NCBI GenBank assembly: GCA_963726825.1
Contig: CAVSDT010000002.1
Coordinates: 1,240,001 to 1,304,000, forward strand
DNA: 64,000 nucleotides
Reading direction: 5' to 3'
DNA from: DATLGB01 sp963726825
Lineage (GTDB): Bacteria; Actinomycetota; Thermoleophilia; Solirubrobacterales; Solirubrobacteraceae
How positions within the stretch are numbered: the first letter of the stretch is position 1; each line of letters opens with the position of its first letter. The position numbers and the translations under genes are program-made. The notes under the pieces are model-generated. The model made no database searches. It was given only the letters and a program-made list of their open reading frames with translations, and had not been told where the DNA came from. Positions 16,727-25,002 of this stretch are shown here, piece by piece.

Positions 16727-18181
16727 ATGGAGAGGGCACTGCCGACCGGTCTGGTCGAGCGGCTGCGTGCGATCGTCGGCGACGAGCACGTGGTCACCCA
16801 GGCGCATCAGCTCAAGACGTACGAGTCCGACGGGCTGCTGCAGTACGCGGTCACCCCGGGAGCCGTCGTGCTGCCGGCGGACGCGGCGCAGACGCAGGCG
16901 GTGGTGCAGGCGTGCTTCGCGGACAAGGTCCCCTGGGTCGCGCGCGGCGCCGGATCGGGCCTGTCGGGCGGCGCGCTGCCCGTCGCCGACGGCGTCGTCA
17001 TCGCGCTCAGCCGGCTGCGCAAGGTCCTCGACGTCGACCACGTCAACGGCCGCGTGGTCGTCGAGCCGGGCGTGACGAACACCGAGGTCTCCAAGGCCGT
17101 CGGGCCGACGCACTTCTACCCGCCGGACCCGTCGAGCCAGATCGTCTGCACGATCGGCGGCAACATCGCCGAGAACTCCGGCGGCGCCCACTGCCTCAAG
17201 TACGGCTTCACCACCAACTACGTGCTCGGCGTCGAGGCGATCCTGCCCGACGGCACGCTCGTCGAGGTCGGCGGCGCCCAGGCCGACCGGCCGGGCCTCG
17301 ACCTGCTCGGTGCGCTCGTCGGCTCGGAGGGGACGCTCGCGATCGTCACGAAGATCACGCTGCGGGTGGTCCCGGTCCCGGAGGCCGTGCGCACGATGCT
17401 CGCCCTGTTCGACTCGCCGCAGCAGGCGGGCGAGGCCGTCAGCGCCATCACCACCGCGGGGGTCGTCCCGGCCGCGATCGAGCTGATGGACAACCTCACG
17501 ATCCAGGCCGCCGAGCCGATGTCGAACGCCGGCATCCCGCTCGACACGGGCGCGGCGCTCCTGATCGAGCTCGACGGCTCCGAGCACGAGTGCGAGGCCC
17601 GCTTCGACGAGGTCGTGCAGTTCTGCACCGACAACGGCGCCCACGACGTGCGCGTCGCCGCAGACCCCGCCGAGGCCGCGCGCTTCTGGAAGTGCCGCAA
17701 GGCCGCGTTCGCGTCCATGGGCCGGATCGCGCACGCCTACCTCGTCCAGGACGGGGTCATCCCGCGCACGGCCCTCCCCCAGGTGCTCGACAAGATCTCC
17801 GCGCTCGGCGACGAGTACGGGATGCGCGTGGCCAACGTCTTCCACGCCGGGGACGGCAACCTCCATCCGCTCGTCTGCTACGACCGGCCCGAGGACCACG
17901 AGCAGGCCGCCAAGCTGTCGGAGGCGATCCTCGACGTGTGCCTGGAGGCGGGCGGCTCCATCACCGGCGAGCACGGCGTCGGACACGACAAGAAGAAGCA
18001 CATGGGCAAGCAGTTCGGGGAGTCCGACCTCGCGGCGTTCCAGAAGCTGCGCTGCGCGTTCGACCCCGACGGCCTCGCCAACCCGGGCAAGGTGATGCCC
18101 ACGCCGCGGCTGTGCGGCGAGGTCCCCGGCGTCTACCGTCCCCACCCGCTCGAGGAGGCCGGCGTTGCCGACCGCTTCTGA
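16727..18181 (+). CDS. glcD: Glycolate oxidase subunit GlcD (FAD-linked oxidase)
   Basis: 484 residues. The FAD-binding PCMH domain shows VPWVARGAGSGLSGGALPVADG, VEPGVTNTEVSKAV and TIGGNIAENSGGAHCLKYG. The C-terminal oxidase domain shows NVFHAGDGNLHPLVCYD and GSITGEHGVGHDKKKHMGKQ. It oxidises glycolate (or another 2-hydroxyacid) to glyoxylate together with the GlcE and GlcF subunits. D-lactate dehydrogenase is the main alternative, but the glcE-glcF-malate synthase context favours glycolate. Its 3' end overlaps the glcE start by 17 nt. Confidence 0.9.
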   Translation: MERALPTGLVERLRAIVGDEHVVTQAHQLKTYESDGLLQYAVTPGAVVLPADAAQTQAVVQACFADKVPWVARGAGSGLSGGALPVADGVVIALSRLRKVLDVDHVNGRVVVEPGVTNTEVSKAVGPTHFYPPDPSSQIVCTIGGNIAENSGGAHCLKYGFTTNYVLGVEAILPDGTLVEVGGAQADRPGLDLLGALVGSEGTLAIVTKITLRVVPVPEAVRTMLALFDSPQQAGEAVSAITTAGVVPAAIELMDNLTIQAAEPMSNAGIPLDTGAALLIELDGSEHECEARFDEVVQFCTDNGAHDVRVAADPAEAARFWKCRKAAFASMGRIAHAYLVQDGVIPRTALPQVLDKISALGDEYGMRVANVFHAGDGNLHPLVCYDRPEDHEQAAKLSEAILDVCLEAGGSITGEHGVGHDKKKHMGKQFGESDLAAFQKLRCAFDPDGLANPGKVMPTPRLCGEVPGVYRPHPLEEAGVADRF

Positions 18182-19299
18182 ACTGGCCGAGCAGCTGCGC
18201 GACGGCCCGCCCGTGCGGATCGCCGGCGGCCGCACGAAATCCGGCTGGGGCCACCCGGTCGACGGGCTCGAGACGCTCGACACCTCCGGGCTGGACGCGA
18301 TCGTCGACCACGCGGCCGGGGACTTCACGGCCGTGGTGGAGGCCGGTGTCCCGCTCGCGCGGGCGCAGGAGACGTTCGCGAGCCGCGGGCCAGATGCTCG
18401 CGCTGGACCCGCCCGACGGCGGCGCCACCATCGGCGGGCTCGTCGCCGCCGGGGACTCCGGCCCGCTGCGTCACCGCTACGGCGCCCCGCGCGACCTCGT
18501 CATCGGCATCACGCTCGCGCTTCCCGACGGGACCGTCGCCCACGGCGGCGGCCGGGTGATCAAGAACGTCGCGGGCTACGACCTGCCCAAGCTCGCGGCC
18601 GGCGCCTACGGCACCCTCGGCGTGATCACGGAGGTCGCCCTGCGCCTGCATCCCAAGCCGGAGGGGACGGCAACCGCCCGCTTCGAGGCCGCAGAGCCCG
18701 CCGAGCTGCAGCGGATCGCGCTCGAGCTCGCCGCCCGGCCCCTCGAGGCCGAGGCGCTCGACGTCAGCTTCGGCCCCGACGGCGGCGCCGTGCTCGTGCG
18801 CTTCGGCGGCGCGGTGGCGGCCGAGCGCGCCCGCTCGCTCGACGGCGCCGAGACGATCGAGGACGACGACGAGCTGTGGGAGCGCCAGCGCGCCAACCAA
18901 CGGGACCTAAAGTCGCGTTTCGGTCGCTCCAGCGACACATCTGCGCCTTCAGATGCGTCACCGGCGTCCGTCGTGCTGCGCGTCCACGCGCTCCCGTCCG
19001 AGCTCGGGCGGGTGCTGCAGACCGCGCGGGACCTCGGGGGGAGCGTCGTCGGCCGCGCCGGCGTGGGCACGAGCTGGCTCACGCTGCCCGACGGGGCCAC
19101 CGAACGCACCGTCGCCGACGTCCGGGCCCGCCTGGCGCCGCACCCGGTCGTCGTCACCGACGCACCCGCGGACCTGCGGTCCGCCGTCGACCCGTGGGGC
19201 GTGCCCGACGGGCCGGAGCTTGCGCTGATGCGCGCCGTCAAGGCGCGCTTCGACCCGGCCGGGAAGTGCAATCCCGGCGTCTACGTGGGAGGGATCTAG
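18165..19299 (+). pseudogene. glcE: glcE (glycolate oxidase FAD-binding subunit) interrupted by a one-base frameshift
   Basis: The TTG start at 18165 overlaps glcD. The first 75 or so residues (VRIAGGRTKSGWGHPVDGLE; FTAVVEAGVPLARAQETFA) are in one frame. From about 18388 the homology continues in another frame: GQMLALDPPDGGATIGGLVA, GGRVIKNVAGYDLPKLAAG and the C-terminal KARFDPAGKCNPGVYVGGI. The switch falls in the GGG at 18387-18389, where GG would restore one frame. The unshifted frame has no stop until 19439, inside glcF. Either the gene is broken, the base is a sequencing error, or ribosomes slip there. A 19-residue insert near 18907-18963 is described separately. Confidence 0.85.
18923..18959 (+). 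repeat. Paired inverted repeats inside glcE (short palindromic insertion)
   Basis: Two adjacent hairpins overlap within coding sequence. The first is GTCGCT (18923-18928), CC, AGCGAC (18931-18936). The second is GACACATCTG (18934-18943), loop CGCCTT, CAGATGCGTC (18950-18959), with one mismatch. The surrounding codons (CTA, ACA, TCT, CCT, TCA) are unlike the GC-ending codons around them. The encoded segment LKSRFGRSSDTSAPSDASP falls between conserved GlcE blocks. Confidence 0.6.
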
Positions 19300-19303
19300 G
19301 ACC

Positions 19304-20494
19304 ATGGCCGTCGCCGACGACCGACCGATCGACGAGCTGCTGGACGACTGCGTCCACTGCGGCTTCTGCCTGCCGACCTGTCCCACCTACGACCAGTGGT
19401 CGGAGGAGATGGACTCCCCGCGTGGGCGCATCGTCCTGATGAAGGAGCTCGTCGACGGGCAGATCTCCCCCGAGCTCGTCACCCACGTCGACCGCTGCCT
19501 GAGCTGCATGGCGTGCGTGACCGCCTGCCCCTCCGGCGTGCGCTACGACCTGCTCGTCAACCACGCGCGCACGGAGATCGAGACGCGCTGGACCCGCCCG
19601 CGCCTGGAGCGCATGAAGCGCTTCGCGATCCTGCACATGTTCCCCTACCACCGGCGGATGCGGGCGCTGATCCCGCTGCTGCCGTTCGCCAAGCTCGGCC
19701 GGCCGATCCCGCGGCTGCGCGAGCTCAGCCGCCTGGCGCCGGACCGGCCGCCGCGGCTGGCCGACATGCCCGAGCACGTCGCCGCCTCGAGCGCCTCGCG
19801 CGGCCGCGTCGGGTTCCTGCAGGGCTGCGTGCAGCGGGCCTACTTCCCGCACGTCAACTCCGCGACGGTCGCGGTGCTCGCCGCGGAGGGCTGGGACGTC
19901 CACACCGCGCCCGAGCTGGCCTGCTGCGGGTCGCTCGAGCTCCACGCCGGGGTGGCCGAGGTCGCGCAGGAACGCACGATCGACGTGCGCGACGCCTTCG
20001 CCGACGACGAGTACATCGTCACCAACGCCGCCGGCTGCGGATCGGGCATGAAGGAGCACGCCGAGCTGCGCGAGAAGGTCCGCGACGTCACGGAGCTGCT
20101 CACGATGCACGAGCCCCGCGCCACCCGGCACCCGATCGCGCTCAAGGTCGCCTACCACGACGCCTGCCACCTCGCCCATGCCCAGGCCGTGCGTGAGCAG
20201 CCGCGTGAGCTGCTGCGCCAGATCCCGCAGCTGGAGCTGCTCGAACCCGACCACTGGGAGATCTGCTGCGGCTCCGCCGGGATCTACAACCTCACCAACC
20301 CCGACACGGCGGCCGAGCTGGGCCGCCAGAAGGCGCAGTGGCTGCTGGACACGGGGGCGGAGGCGATCGCAGCGGCCAACCCGGGCTGCACCCTGCAGAT
20401 CCAGGCCCACCTGCGCGAGCTCGGGCACCCGCTGCCCGTCTATCACCCCATGGAACTCGTCCACATGTCGATCACCGGAGACACGCCGCAATGA
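19304..20494 (+). CDS. glcF: Glycolate oxidase iron-sulfur subunit GlcF
   Basis: 396 residues. Two ferredoxin-type 4Fe-4S motifs lie near the N-terminus (CVHCGFCLPTCP and CLSCMACVTACP). Two cysteine-rich CCG domains follow (LACCGSLELHAG; EICCGSAGIYN, with ACHLAHAQ). The subunit passes electrons from the flavin subunits to the quinone pool at the membrane. It starts 4 nt after the glcE reading frame ends and its stop overlaps the malate synthase start (ATGA). Its intact state suggests the glc locus is under selection despite the glcE frameshift. Confidence 0.92.
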   Translation: MAVADDRPIDELLDDCVHCGFCLPTCPTYDQWSEEMDSPRGRIVLMKELVDGQISPELVTHVDRCLSCMACVTACPSGVRYDLLVNHARTEIETRWTRPRLERMKRFAILHMFPYHRRMRALIPLLPFAKLGRPIPRLRELSRLAPDRPPRLADMPEHVAASSASRGRVGFLQGCVQRAYFPHVNSATVAVLAAEGWDVHTAPELACCGSLELHAGVAEVAQERTIDVRDAFADDEYIVTNAAGCGSGMKEHAELREKVRDVTELLTMHEPRATRHPIALKVAYHDACHLAHAQAVREQPRELLRQIPQLELLEPDHWEICCGSAGIYNLTNPDTAAELGRQKAQWLLDTGAEAIAAANPGCTLQIQAHLRELGHPLPVYHPMELVHMSITGDTPQ

Positions 20495-22101
20495 CCCTCA
20501 CCCTGAAGGCAGACGACCCGGGCGGGCTCTTCGACGACGTCGCCGTGCGCCTGCTCGAGCGCCTGCACGCCGAGCTCGACGGCGACCGCAAGGAGCTCCT
20601 GCGCGCGCGCCTGGACGTGCGCAAGCGCCTCGACGAGGGTGGCACGCTGGACTTCCTCGAGGAGACCAAGGGCATCCGCGACGACCCGGAGTGGAAGGTC
20701 ACGCCCGTTCCGGAGGGCCTGCAGGACCGCCGCGTCGAGATCACCGGGCCGACGAACGCGAAGATGGTCATCAACGCGCTCAACTCCGGCGCCCGCTGCT
20801 TCATGGCCGACTTCGAGGACTCAAACTCGCCGTCGTGGGCCAACATGAGCGAAGGCCAGGTCAACCTCGCCAAGGCGATCCGGGGCGAGCTCGAGCACGA
20901 GGAGAACGGCAAGGAGTACCGCCTCGACGACGAGGTCGCGACGCTGCTGGTGCGCGCCCGCGGCCTGCATCTGATGGAGCGCCACGTCGAGATCGACGGC
21001 GAGCCGCTCGCCGGCGCCTGGATGGACGCCGCGCTCTACGTGCGCCACAACCACGAGGCGCTCGCCGCCCGCGGCTGGGGCCCGTGGTTCTACGTCCCCA
21101 AGCTCGAGTCCCACCTCGAGGCGCGCCTGTGGAACCGCGCGTTCGACATCATCGAGGACGAGCTCGGCCTCGAGACCGGCACCTGCCGCGCGACGGTGCT
21201 GATCGAGACGATCCCCGCCGCGTTCCAGATGGAGGAGATCGTCTACGAGCTGCGCACGCACATGGCCGGCCTCAACGCCGGCCGCTGGGACTACCTGTTC
21301 TCGATGATCAAGTGCTTCAAGTCGCGGCCCGAGTTCGTGCTGCCCGACCGCGCCGTGGTCGGCATGACCGTCCCCTTCATGGACGCCTACGCCAAGCAGG
21401 TCGTCAAGGTGTGCCACAAGCGCGGCGCGCACGCGATGGGCGGCATGAGCGCCGTGATCCCCTCGCGCACCGACGCCGAGGCCAACAAGAAGGCCAAGGA
21501 GGCCGTCGCCTCGGACAAGCGCCGCGAGGCCGACCAGGGCTTCGACGGCACCTGGGTCGCGCACCCCGACTCCGTCGAGCCGGCGCTGCAGGAGTTCGAC
21601 GCGGTCCTCGGCGAGCGCCCGAACCAGCTCGACAAGCAGCGCGACGACGTCGACACCACCGCGGCACAGCTGCTCGCGGTCTCGGAGACCGACGGCCAGT
21701 GCACGCTCGCCGGCCTGCATCTCAACGTCAACGTCGGCATCCAGTACATCTCCAGCTGGCTGCGCGGCAACGGCGCCGCCGGCATCTACGGGCTGATGGA
21801 GGACGCCGCCACCGCGGAGATCTCCCGCGGCCAGGTGTGGCAGTGGATCCGCCACGGCATCACGCTGGACTCCGGCCAGCTCGTCACCCCCGAGCTCGTC
21901 CGCGAGGTCGCCACGGCCGAGCTGGCCAAGATCCGCGCGGAGATCGGCGACGACGAGTGGTTCGATCGCGAGGGCCGGCCCGACCTGGCCCGCGAGCTGT
22001 TCGAGATGGTCGCCCTCTCCGGTGACGACGACTTCCTCGAGTTCCTCACCCTGCCGGCCTACGAGCGCCTGCTCGAGATCGAGCAGGAGACGGCCGCCTA
22101 G
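20491..22101 (+). CDS. aceB: Malate synthase A
   Basis: 536 residues. It condenses glyoxylate with acetyl-CoA to malate. Signatures are TGPTNAKMVINALNSGARCF, MADFEDSNSPSWANM, TVLIETIPAAFQMEEIVYEL, the Gly/Asp region GLNAGRWDYLFSMIK and FDGTWVAHPD. This is the AceB type; the longer GlcB type has an insertion. The start at 20491 overlaps the glcF stop (ATGA). Placement straight after glcDEF means glycolate-derived glyoxylate is fed to malate. No isocitrate lyase gene is seen in the window. Confidence 0.95.
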   Translation: MTLTLKADDPGGLFDDVAVRLLERLHAELDGDRKELLRARLDVRKRLDEGGTLDFLEETKGIRDDPEWKVTPVPEGLQDRRVEITGPTNAKMVINALNSGARCFMADFEDSNSPSWANMSEGQVNLAKAIRGELEHEENGKEYRLDDEVATLLVRARGLHLMERHVEIDGEPLAGAWMDAALYVRHNHEALAARGWGPWFYVPKLESHLEARLWNRAFDIIEDELGLETGTCRATVLIETIPAAFQMEEIVYELRTHMAGLNAGRWDYLFSMIKCFKSRPEFVLPDRAVVGMTVPFMDAYAKQVVKVCHKRGAHAMGGMSAVIPSRTDAEANKKAKEAVASDKRREADQGFDGTWVAHPDSVEPALQEFDAVLGERPNQLDKQRDDVDTTAAQLLAVSETDGQCTLAGLHLNVNVGIQYISSWLRGNGAAGIYGLMEDAATAEISRGQVWQWIRHGITLDSGQLVTPELVREVATAELAKIRAEIGDDEWFDREGRPDLARELFEMVALSGDDDFLEFLTLPAYERLLEIEQETAA

Positions 22102-22166
22102 GCCCAGCCGTTGGGCGGGGGTCCCAAGCCGATTGGGGACCCCTGGCCCCGGTCGATTGGGGCCCC
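22102..22166 (+). repeat. Three consecutive hairpins after aceB (terminator or repeat array)
   Basis: Hairpin 1 is GCCCA (22102-22106)/TGGGC (22112-22116). Hairpin 2 is GGGGTCCCAA (22118-22127)/TTGGGGACCCC (22133-22143), with one extra G. Hairpin 3 is GGCCCC (22145-22150)/GGGGCC (22159-22164). The loops share GCCGT, GCCGA and GTCGATT, so the units look like imperfect tandem copies. No U-tract follows. The array likely ends or insulates the 12-kb catabolic run before the next gene. Confidence 0.6.
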
Positions 22167-22208
22167 GAGCCTCTTGGGCGGCGAGTGACGCCGTCGTAGG
22201 TTCAGCCC

Positions 22209-23501
22209 ATGTTCCGCCGCCTCGACCTTCGCGCTCAACGCGGTCAGACCGCCGCCGAGTGGCTCGGCATCATGCTGGTGGTCGCCGCGATCATCCTCGC
22301 CGTCTCCGCGACGCCGCTCGGCACGAAGGTCGCCGACGGGCTCAACGCCGCGATCTGCCGCATCACCGGCGGGTCCTGCGAGCCGGAGGACGGCAACTAC
22401 GAGGCGGGCATCCCGCCGCTGAACGAGTGCGTGCGCGGCTCCTCCCAGCGCGGCCTGGAGGGTGAGGTCAAGGTCTTCTTCATCACCGTCGGCGGCGAGG
22501 TCAAGGGCAAGAAGGAGGTCTTCGCGGACGGCAGCGTGCGCGTGACCTTCGAGGGCAACGCCGACGTCGGCCTGGAGTTCGGCAGCCCCGGCGCCGAGGT
22601 CGAGGGCGGCGGCGCCGAGGGCGGCGGCGGCGCCGAGGTCGAGGTCAGCGCCGGCGGCGGCGCGGCCTACGCGTGGGACTTCGAGAACGAGGACGACGCC
22701 AACGACTTCGTCGACGACGTGGAGAAGAAGACGATCGCGATCCTCGATCCGACGCCGAACATGCCCTTCACCGACGACGACGCCGACATCGAGCTGCCCG
22801 ACCCGACGCGGCGCACCTACCAGGGCGGCGTGGAGGTCAACGCCTCCGGCGACGCCGGCGCGGTCGGCCTCGACGGCGCGATCTCCGGCAAGGGCGGCGT
22901 CACCTACAACGACAAGACCGGCGAGAAGACCGTGTTCCTCGAGCTCTCCGGCTCCGGCAGTGCCAACGGGGGCCCGTTCGGCGGCGGCTTCGCCGGCAGC
23001 GGCCGCGTGGCCATCACCTACGACAAGGACGGCAACGCGTCGAGCGCGCGCTTCATCGGCACCGCCGACGTGACCGCCAACTTCGGGCTCAGCGCCGACG
23101 ACCTCAAGAGCGGCAACCTCGAGGAGGTGCTCGACGAGGCCTCCAAGGACGCGACGAAGTTCAAGGTCGACGGCGGGGCCGGGGCGCGGGCCGTCTTCGA
23201 CGCGAACCTCGCGCTCGGTCCCGATCACCCGGAGAACCAGGCCGCCCTCGACGCCTTCCTCAACGGCCAGGCCGGCTCGGGGGCGGACCTGCTCGGACGC
23301 TTCAACGACGACGCGGTGATGAACACCCGGCTCTACAGCCTCGAGAAGTCCAAGACCGGCGGCGGCGTGGACGGCACGGTGTTCGGGGCCGAGGGCTACT
23401 ACTCGACCGAGGACGCCGACCTGCTCAACGCCTGGTACCGCAACAAGACCGACGGCGGCTGGACCCAGTGGGAGGACTGCGTCCAGGGGCTGGCAGACTG
23501 A
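22209..23501 (+). CDS. Large surface protein with pilin-like N-terminal helix
   Basis: 430 residues. The N-terminus RGQTAAEWLGIMLVVAAIIL has the Gly before a Glu-five-residues-later pattern and single hydrophobic helix of Flp/TadE-type prepilins. It is followed by two Cys (AAICRITGGSCEP). The remaining 370 residues are Gly/Asp/Glu-rich beta-repeat-like sequence (GSPGAEVEGGGAEGGGGAEV) with no recognised catalytic motif, far longer than a Flp pilin (about 60 residues). It may be assembled or anchored by a Tad-type system, or simply membrane-anchored. It heads a four-gene tandem with a lipoprotein and two small membrane proteins. Confidence 0.65.
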   Translation: MFRRLDLRAQRGQTAAEWLGIMLVVAAIILAVSATPLGTKVADGLNAAICRITGGSCEPEDGNYEAGIPPLNECVRGSSQRGLEGEVKVFFITVGGEVKGKKEVFADGSVRVTFEGNADVGLEFGSPGAEVEGGGAEGGGGAEVEVSAGGGAAYAWDFENEDDANDFVDDVEKKTIAILDPTPNMPFTDDDADIELPDPTRRTYQGGVEVNASGDAGAVGLDGAISGKGGVTYNDKTGEKTVFLELSGSGSANGGPFGGGFAGSGRVAITYDKDGNASSARFIGTADVTANFGLSADDLKSGNLEEVLDEASKDATKFKVDGGAGARAVFDANLALGPDHPENQAALDAFLNGQAGSGADLLGRFNDDAVMNTRLYSLEKSKTGGGVDGTVFGAEGYYSTEDADLLNAWYRNKTDGGWTQWEDCVQGLAD

Positions 23502-24124
23502 TGCGCATGCCGCGCCTGCTGACCGCCGTGTCGCTCGCCACCGTCGTCGTCACCGCTGCCGCGTGCGGTGGCGGCGCCGGCGCGGGCAAGGACAGCGGCG
23601 ACGACACCCGCGAAGCCGCGGCCACGCCGGTGACGGCGGCGGCCGGCTGGGTGACCCAGCGCGGCGAGGACTGGTCCTTCTCGCACCCCGACGGGTGGAA
23701 GGACGTCTCGAGCGCCGACCCGGGCACCGGCAAGGAGTCCTCCATCTTCCAGAGCCCTCCGGGCGTCCAGGGCATCCCGAGCCAGATCGGCATCGGCACC
23801 GCCTCCAGGTACAAGGACCCCCTCAAGACCGCCGTGCGGATCGCCCGCGACATCAACGAGACGCGCTTCCCGACCTACGAGGTGCGCAAGGAGGGCCCGT
23901 TCGCGGTGGCCGGTGCGACGGGGTACGAGATCGACGCCACCTACGACTCCTTCACGGACGAGCCCGTGAAGGTCCGCATCGTCGACATCTACGTGCAGAC
24001 CCCGGACAAGCGGCAGATGAACTTCTTCGTCCGCGGGCCCGAGACGGACTTGGAGGAGCTCGACGTCGACCGGGTGGTCGACTCCTTCCGGGTGCTGGCG
24101 GGTAAGAGCGGGACCTCCTCATGA
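23501..24124 (+). CDS. Secreted lipoprotein of unknown function
   Basis: 207 residues. The stop of the pilin-like gene overlaps its ATG (TGATG). The signal sequence LLTAVSLATVVVTAAACGGG ends in a lipobox-like AAAC, with the lipidated Cys near residue 21. The mature part (WVTQRGEDWSFSHPDGWKDV; FAVAGATGYEIDATYDSF) resembles the PsbP/LpqN-like fold seen in actinobacterial lipoproteins, but the match is by eye. It would sit on the outer face of the membrane. Coupling to the surface-protein gene suggests it helps export or stabilise that protein. Confidence 0.7.
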   Translation: MRMPRLLTAVSLATVVVTAAACGGGAGAGKDSGDDTREAAATPVTAAAGWVTQRGEDWSFSHPDGWKDVSSADPGTGKESSIFQSPPGVQGIPSQIGIGTASRYKDPLKTAVRIARDINETRFPTYEVRKEGPFAVAGATGYEIDATYDSFTDEPVKVRIVDIYVQTPDKRQMNFFVRGPETDLEELDVDRVVDSFRVLAGKSGTSS

Positions 24125-24282
24125 CCTTCGTCCTCGTCATCGTCGTCGTCTTCGTCCTGCTCGTCGCGCTGGTCCTCGGCGCCGGCTTCCGCCCGCAGCG
24201 CAGCCGCCGCGACCGCTCCCGCATGGGTGGCGGCGCCGGTGGCGGCGGCACCGGCGGTGGCGGCGGCGGCACGACCCCCTGA
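24121..24282 (+). CDS. 53-residue membrane microprotein with Gly-rich tail
   Basis: A short ORF whose ATGA overlaps the lipoprotein stop. Residues 2-20 are almost all Val/Leu/Phe (TFVLVIVVVFVLLVALVLG), one transmembrane helix. A basic stretch follows (RPQRSRRDRSR), then a tail that is nearly only Gly with a few Thr and a final Pro. Codon use matches the neighbours, and the start-stop overlap argues that it is translated. No family is recognised. Positive residues after the helix suggest the tail is cytoplasmic. Confidence 0.55.
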   Translation: MTFVLVIVVVFVLLVALVLGAGFRPQRSRRDRSRMGGGAGGGGTGGGGGGTTP

Positions 24283-24286
24283 CGCG

Positions 24287-24679
24287 ATGCTCAGCGGCGT
24301 CCAGTTTCTGCGCTGCGTGGTCGGCGCGCTCGTCACGTTCGCGGTGCTCGCGTTCCTGTTCTCCGTCGCCGTCGGCGGCGCGATGGGCGTCGACAGCGAC
24401 GGCCGCTACGTCGCCATCGGGATCGCCGCGCTGCTCGCCCCCCTGGGCGCCACGGTCGTGGGTGCCTGGCAGGCGCGCGCCGCGGGGGTCAGCCGCCCGC
24501 TCGCCGGCATCGGGCTCGCGGCGCTCGTCAGCCTCGTGCTCGCCGTGCTCGTGTTCTTCACCAACGAGACGACCCGGGACGGCTTCAACCTGCTCCAGAA
24601 GATCCTGCCGCTGATCGGGATCGCCGTCGGCGCCGGCCTCTACGGCACGCGCTGGTTCGCGACGACGTCCAGCCGCTAG
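24287..24679 (+). CDS. Four-helix integral membrane protein
   Basis: 130 residues with about four hydrophobic segments (LRCVVGALVTFAVLAFLFSV; YVAIGIAALLAPLGATVVG; AGIGLAALVSLVLAVLVFF; LPLIGIAVGAGLYG). Its start follows the microprotein stop by 4 nt, so it belongs to the same tandem. It converges on a TPR-like gene with a 4-nt overlap of stops. Family and function are unknown. Confidence 0.65.
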   Translation: MLSGVQFLRCVVGALVTFAVLAFLFSVAVGGAMGVDSDGRYVAIGIAALLAPLGATVVGAWQARAAGVSRPLAGIGLAALVSLVLAVLVFFTNETTRDGFNLLQKILPLIGIAVGAGLYGTRWFATTSSR

Positions 24680-24948
24680 TCGCGGCCGCCGTCGAGGATG
24701 CGCAGATCCGGCGGCGCCGGGTCGGTGCCCTCGGTCACCAGGCGCGAGGCCTCGTCGCGGAGGGCGATCGCGGCCGGGTCGGCCGGGGCGACGGCGAGGA
24801 CGGCGACGACGCGATCCAGCGCCTCACGCGGACGGCCCGCGTCCAGCAGCAGCTGTGCGAGGTGCACGCCGAGCGCCAGACGGGCCGGCTCGCGCTCGAC
24901 GACCTCCTGGAGCGCGTCGATCACGTCGGGGTCGACCACCATGCCCAC
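24676..24948 (-). CDS. Small TPR-like protein
   Basis: 90 residues. It contains about two helical repeats (ALQEVVEREPARLALGVHLA; LLLDAGRPREALDRVVAVLA) that fit tetratricopeptide repeats. In other actinobacteria similar segments form the N-terminus of SpoVK/CbbX-like AAA ATPases. Here the ORF ends with its own stop and no ATPase follows on the minus strand, so it is either a stand-alone adaptor or a remnant. It lies 54 nt upstream of nothing but the ispG 3' end, so it is probably transcribed on its own or by read-through. Confidence 0.55.
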   Translation of the reverse strand: MGMVVDPDVIDALQEVVEREPARLALGVHLAQLLLDAGRPREALDRVVAVLAVAPADPAAIALRDEASRLVTEGTDPAPPDLRILDGGRD

Positions 24949-25002
24949 GGGACGCTAACCGCCCGCCCGCGATCCCGCGCCGGTTGCGGCGCCGGCAGGC
25001 CC

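Noticed and set aside
16700..18328. 542-codon open frame on the minus strand
   Set aside because: Antisense shadow of glcD, whose FAD-binding motifs are unambiguous.
18165..19439. A 424-codon protein continuing past the glcE frameshift in the first frame
   Set aside because: After the shift the translation loses all GlcE similarity and becomes Arg-rich, while the correct continuation is in another frame; it also overlaps glcF.
24676..24948. Start of an AAA ATPase gene
   Set aside because: Only the TPR-like N-terminal segment is present and it ends in a stop; no Walker motifs follow on the minus strand.
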